This document shows, piece by piece, positions 58,789 to 64,000 of a stretch of 64,000 bases of DNA. Position numbers and translations under genes: made by a program. The first letter of the stretch is position 1; every line of letters starts with the position of its first letter. Location of the stretch: positions 434,001 through 498,000 of the forward strand of contig OZ237735.1 of assembly GCA_965178125.1 (NCBI GenBank), read 5' to 3'. Below the pieces are notes generated by a model. The model had not been told where the DNA came from. It ran no database searches and saw only the letters and a program-made list of their open reading frames with translations. This DNA is from Bilabrum cf. latius (lineage: Eukaryota > Bigyra: Bicosoecida > Bigyra > Bicosoecida).

Positions 58789-61700
58789 TCACGACCTTGC
58801 CTTCTTTCTAGACCGGCCTTCCCTGTCCCTTCGCTCGTCCACGTTGCGCTTTTTCTTGCGCCTGCCCGCCTCCTGTTTAGAGCGCTTGCCGTGTGCCGCC
58901 GCAACGGGATCAAGCATACCTTGCAGGGATTTCCTCGAGCGCTTCTCCGCTCGGGCATCGCTCCTCCTCTTGGCCGCCGCCTCCACCAGTCGCCCCATTT
59001 CTCCCGCTGGCAGGACGCCCTCCGCCTGCTTGAGTGCCTCGCTGGCCTGCACCTTGAGGCTGGCGACCAGGCTGTCTCGCCCGCCGCACTGCACCTCCTC
59101 CTGTCCCATGGCATTGGCTTCGTCCAGCTGGGCCCCTCCGATCCCCCGAGCCTCCAGCATCGAAGCGGTGGGAGGCGCACCGGGTGCCTCCCCTCCAATC
59201 CCCATGGTCTTGGCGAATGCCTCTGCCGCAATCGGAGCAAACGACCGGAAGTGAGCACCCGTAGCCGACGCCAGCCCCACGAAGAAATCCAATAGGCAGC
59301 TGCGCACAGGCAGAGACGCCTTGGACAAGAGCTTGACGACCCGTCTGCACGCAGACTCAGAGACAAGCCCATCGATTGGGACTCTCAGCTTGCCCTCTGT
59401 AGCAGCGGCAGCAGCCTTGCTGCTCGACGCCCGGATCGAAGCGTGGGCCTGTTCGAACTGCAGCACCACGAGCGCAAGCACGACCTAAAGCACCGCATCC
59501 GCGTGCTGCCGCGTGGTTCCGAGCCAGTACAGCTGCGAGAGGAGCGCCTGCACCAGCGTCTCTGCACCTTCGCCTTCCATCAGAGAGGACAGCAGGGCGC
59601 CCTATGCATAGCCGCCTGCAGGAACAGGCTTACCCGAGTCCTTGAGAGATGCCAGTGTTTCTGGCACGCCTGCTGCCACCAGCAAAGAGGCCGACAGGCG
59701 AGTGGACACCTGCCGAACCCACACATGGGGATACCGCAGCAGTTCGCTGAGCGCCCTGATCGCTGGTATCACCTAGCTATCGCTATCTGTGTCTTCTGCC
59801 GCAGCCGCGCCGGATGCGGCGGAGGCCTTTGCTGAAGATTGCTTTGAGCCGGTGGTTGTTCCAGGGCAGGACAGCCGCGGCAGCAGTGCAGCAAATCGGA
59901 CAGGGCTGGCTCGCGCCAGTTTCTCCATGGCAACGCACGCATAGTACAGCGGCTGCCAGTCGATGGTCTCTAGACCGGCGCTTACCGACTCGCTCTTGGC
60001 CGCTTGCTCGACTTTTGCTGACCATGCTGCTGCGGGCTGCGACGACCCAACTCCAACCTCCCCCTCCGAAGCCCCCGCCCCGCTCGCTGGTCCTTCGCTG
60101 TCCATCTCCCGCTGCGCAACTTTGATGGCTTCCACCTCTTCGATCAGGTCTACGTCAATGTCCGCAGGCACTTCGACTCCAGGCCGAGCTCGAATGAAGC
60201 CATCGTCATCCATCGCCTCCATCAATAGTGCCTTCATTCGCGCTCTCTCAGATTGATGTGAGGCGCTGCCGCTCTGTGAAGCCGAGGTCGACGATGTGCT
60301 GAACCGAGGCTCCTCGTCGGGAGCATCAACATTTGCTTGACGGCCCGACTATGAGCTAACAAGAGCAGACAGCCTGTTGCTGGCACTCACAGAAGCAGAA
60401 AACTCGTCAGAGGATGGAACCACAGCTCCTGAACGACCCTTTAAACCATCCTACATCTACAACGAGGCCTTGATTGCGCGGTGCACCTCGGTCAACATGC
60501 TCTTCTCCACCTTGTCAGCGGCAGACTTCTCGTACACAGGCATCCGGGTGTCAATCAGAATTCCAGCGAGCTGAAAACCAAGCCTTCGATTCGGACTAGC
60601 TTGTTTTTGCTTGCACCATGCCGCCACCATCTTTCCGATCGCTTGCGCCCGGCGGTGAGGAACACGAGCCACTAGCCTGGACACCGCTAGCCCTGCTGCC
60701 GCCCGGCAGCTTTCCTCGGGGTCGTTCACGATCCTGGCAGCCAGAGGCAAGAACAGCAGTTCAGCGTGCTTCTCGAGCACAACCACGGGAAGCTAGTCCA
60801 CCGCAGCAGCAATCACATCCAACGCCGCCAACCGCCCGCCAGGCTTGTCGTACTCCAAGTTCCGAAGGAAGAAGCGCAAATGATCTGCCAACCTCTCCTC
60901 GGATAAAGGGAAGTGCATCAAGAAGGTCAGAAACACGTGAGCGGATTGCGCTCGGGCTCCTACCTTGGTAGATCTGATCATGAACTTTGCCACGCGGTCC
61001 ATGAGGTCGTAGACCTCGGGGGCAACCAGCCTGCGGTGCAGCACCGCTCGCAAGAGGGCAAAAGTAGAGTTTTGCCTCTCTGGCACTTCGAGATCGGCGT
61101 CAAGCACGAGCACGATCGCCTTAAGCTCGTCCTGGGAAATCTTGGCGCTGGGCAGGTAGCGCAGCATCGCTGTAACTGCCTTGACCGTCTGCTGAGACAC
61201 CTGGCCTCTCGCTCCAGTCGAAGCATCTACACCGCTGGACCCCGTGACGGGGCGCACAACCCTTGACATGTGCAGGAGCAGCGCCTGCTGAACCTATTTG
61301 CCGATGGACTGCAGCAGCTGGGGGGCCTTCTGCAGCATCATGGTGACGAGCCGCAGCCCTGCGGCCAATGCACGGTCCGACCTCAGTACGAGCAGAGCAC
61401 GCACTACGTATTTTCCAACCGCTTGGATGGCATCAGCACTAGTGTCCGGCTTCCATGAGGATTTGCCCTTTCGCGCACCTGACATCATGAGGGCCATGGA
61501 GAACCAGACGAGCACCTCCGCTGATTGACCATCCAGACTTGAGGCCCGTCCACCACGGATAGGCTGCCTGGCTCGATCAGCTGCAGTCTTCTTCTCTTTG
61601 GCCTTGATATATCTGCCGATGCCCGTCATGCGAGGTTCAGCCGCAATCTTGAAGGTGTCGGTCGGGCGGCTCGAGGGTCTCAGAATCGAAGCCACGTCGG

Positions 61701-64000
61701 CCACAACTGTGTTCCGACTCTGAGATGCGCCCCCCAGGGGGACAGCTGCCAACGAATCCGAAGGGTTCGCAGCACCGGCTCCGCTGGCGGCGCCTTGGGC
61801 AGCCCTCGACTGGATCTCGCGAATGAGCATGTACGGGTCACTTGCGCTCCAAAGAGGCTGCGAGTTCATCCGCTACAGCCTCCAGCGCAAGGTTGCTGAC
61901 TAGCCCTGTCTGCTTGCTGCGCTGTACAGGTCTCCAAACCGCACGGAGGCGATATCGCCTGAGTGGTCCACACCATCCCTGGCTGCAAGACCATCCACTG
62001 CCAGGTTGTCTCTCAGCAACCCGAGGCAAAACTGGTTCAGGCCGCTGGATGAAACGGATGGGTTGGCGGTGAGACCGCTGATGAGAGAGGAAAAAAGCTT
62101 CACCACCGCAGCCATCGTCTTAGTGTCTTGTGCACCGCCATCTGCAAGGCTAGCTAGCAGTGGGGCAGTCAGCTGGAATACGGCCGGATGCGGGAAGAAC
62201 GGCACACAGCTGGCGATAATCTCAAAGGTCAGGTAGCCCCTGCATGACCTGGATTCCATCATTGGGTACTTGGGAACGTAGCCGCACTCAGGGTCCTTGG
62301 CCATGGCCACCTTGCCCAGCACGTCCTCGACTACCACTTCGAGCAAGTCAGGCAGCGCTGCAAGCAGAGCAGAGTCTTCGTGATCAATTTCGTCAGCTGC
62401 ATCTGTGGAATCGCTGTCGCTATCACTGCCACCATCGCTGTCGCTGTCGTCTGTCATCTCACTTACGCTTGCGGACGGGGAAGCCTTCTACCTCAGGTCG
62501 CTCTTGAGAGCTGCCAGTACATCGTACACGACATGCCCCAGCACATGCACCATGTAGCCATCCCGCAAGGTGTGTCTCAGCGAACTTATCACAGAGGGTA
62601 GATACTGAGTCCCCACAGTCGTGGCTATGCGCACCATGGCTGATCGCGCCGAATTCCTGGCCTGCTGCACCCTGCTCTTCATCGCGAGGGCAACCTTGGT
62701 AAGCAAGCCCCAGAGCCACTTGCTCAGTACAGCCTTCGGCAGCAGCTTAACCAGCTTTGCGCAAGCTACGGCAACTTCAACTTTCACCATCCCATCGCGG
62801 TTCGACAGCAGCTTCTACAGAGTAGGCAGTACGTCTTCCTCAAGTGTTCGAAGCACCACCGTCGAATTTGGGGCAACCGCACCGCCTTGTACAGCTAGAG
62901 CAATCCTGTCCTTGGCATCGATTTCGAAGGGGGTTCCTGCGTACGCCTCTTCTGAAGCAACCGAAGTGGCAGCGCTATCAATCATGGGTACACTTGCATC
63001 CGCTGCGGCGACCTCAGACTTGGCCCCTGTCTGCGAACTGGAATCCGCGTTAAAGTGGAAGGCATCTAGAAGAGCACAGATCGCGCTCTCCAGCGCCGAG
63101 GACCCAGTTGCGACAAGGTTGCGAAGCAGCAGTTTGAGCAGCCAGCCGTACTGCTCCCAAGGCAGGCTCTGGCCGATCGCAAAGAAGAGGCTGCACAGTG
63201 CCTACTTTCTTGTCTTGGCAGCACCCCTTGGTGCTCCTGCAGAACCGCCCCGCTGAAGCAGTTGTACTGCAACGGGCACTACGAAGTGCCTGACCACCCT
63301 GGCTACTCGCAATTGCTCATACTTTCCATTCCTCAGCTTTTCGAGAAGAATAGCAAGCTATTCCATGCTGGCACTGCTGGCCATCCCATTGATGCTGCAA
63401 CACTCGACAAGAAGGTGCTGGTTCCCTGGACCAGTCTCCACCGCGCTTTCTGCCTCTGCAGCAGACTGCGCAGCACCAAGCGAGTCTTCTTCATCGTCTG
63501 TGAGGTCCAGCACGGCGTCGTATAGCAAATCTCCAAGTCTGACCGTTACCCCTTGCATGCCAGAATCAGGCGGGTTGCCTTGTAGCAGCTCAAAGCCAGG
63601 GGGCAGCTCAGAGTCCAGCAGCACGACTGTAGTTCGCAGCGAGCTGGCAGCTGCAAAATATGAAGAGATGGCTGTTACTGCAGCCTAGGCTGCTTCCTTT
63701 AGCGAAGAAGCCGGCGCTACGTTCAGCACATGCCGCACGGCTGGAAGCACGCAAAAGCTCATAACACTGGCGCCATGCAGCACCCCTTTCCCGGACTCCA
63801 CCGGAAACGGAGGTTGAACACGATCGCAACCTCGCCTAATCGCGGCCGCGTCAGTCCTTCCCATGGCTTCGCAAAGCTGAGACAGGAGTGCTGCTGCTCG
63901 ACTGCGTAAAGCGAAATTCTCGTCTGCCAAGTAGTACGATGCCACAGCACTGACTGCCGCGAGGTCGACTGCCTCAGCTGGGGCCTTCGAAGACGGGCGA
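58789..64000 (-). CDS. UTP20: UTP20, SSU processome HEAT-repeat protein (5' part beyond window)
   Basis: UTP20 is a very large HEAT-repeat component of the small-subunit processome, needed for 18S rRNA maturation in the nucleolus. The frame is open from base 64000 to TGA 58789-58791 (about 1737 codons) with many TAGs and no other stop. The C-terminal half follows UTP20 order: SFECP-type repeats, KFMIRSTKVGARAQSAHVFLTFL, PLSEERLADHLRFFLRNLEY, then LLFLPLAARIVNDPEESCR. These correspond to the human '[21 protein letters not shown]...ML.QLNYEHETGR' and 'FIPLCLMTINDDSATCK' region. The last 40 residues are Lys/Arg-rich, as in UTP20. It converges with Rpt6 (95 bp between stops). The N-terminal part is outside the window. 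Confidence 0.85.

Noticed and set aside
1-64000. Treating each short ORF between TAG codons as a separate gene or a pseudogene with nonsense mutations
   Set aside because: Consecutive ORFs share the same frame, conserved domains continue across the TAGs, only TAG (never TAA or TGA) interrupts, and the effect is seen in all families on both strands.
1-64000. Pyrrolysine insertion or programmed stop-codon readthrough
   Set aside because: The genes are eukaryotic with spliceosomal introns, and a single gene has about 57 UAGs without special flanking context. That is incompatible with rare recoding.
1-64000. CRISPR arrays, insertion sequences, rRNA and tRNA genes
   Set aside because: No repeat-spacer pattern, transposase-like coding, or recognisable rRNA/tRNA sequence was seen. 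A tRNA scan with software was not possible here.

Overview
This window is a gene-dense stretch of nuclear DNA from a eukaryote, almost certainly a protist. It carries GT-AG spliceosomal introns (mostly 87-116 bp) and only eukaryotic gene families: DNA-PKcs, MSH5, RMI1, RPA1, kinesin, proteasome Rpt6, eIF3k, UTP20, CCZ1 and a USP36-type deubiquitinase. GC content looks moderately high. I could not place the lineage from the sequence alone.

The main result is that UAG is not a stop codon here. Read with the standard code, almost every gene falls into a string of short ORFs. Those ORFs lie in the same frame and are separated only by TAG. If TAG is read as sense, each string becomes one full-length conserved protein ending at TGA (once at TAA). 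The clearest case is a DNA-PKcs-like kinase gene of 5139 codons with about 57 in-frame TAG and no internal TAA or TGA. At conserved positions TAG falls where orthologs have glutamine: RPA1 (LQV motif), Rpt6 (SQNLRRL), kinesin (STQ..V), beta-hexosaminidase (FPDQF) and eIF3k (VETQ). The code is therefore UAG = Gln with UGA and UAA as stops. All gene models below use it.

Layout, left to right: 5'-truncated-by-window EF-hand protein (-), SLC10-type transporter (+), USP36-like deubiquitinase (-), CCZ1 (+), unknown protein (-), aprataxin-like protein (+), ankyrin-BTB protein (-), RMI1 (+), DNA-PKcs (+), MSH5 (+), kinesin with a C-terminal Tudor-like domain (-), GH20 beta-hexosaminidase (+), a zinc-finger remnant, eIF3k (-), RPA1 (+), a giant coiled-coil/SAP/WW/J-domain protein (-), Rpt6 (+), and UTP20 (-, runs off the right edge). 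Orientation alternates almost perfectly, and most spacers are 50-200 bp, so genes share divergent promoter regions or convergent 3' ends.

Five of the genes act in DNA repair or recombination: aprataxin (5'-AMP removal), RMI1 (Holliday-junction dissolution), DNA-PKcs (end joining), MSH5 (meiotic crossovers) and RPA1 (ssDNA binding). They lie within about 37 kb. The others serve ribosome biogenesis (UTP20, USP36-like), translation (eIF3k), proteasome (Rpt6), endolysosomal traffic (CCZ1, hexosaminidase) and the cytoskeleton (kinesin).
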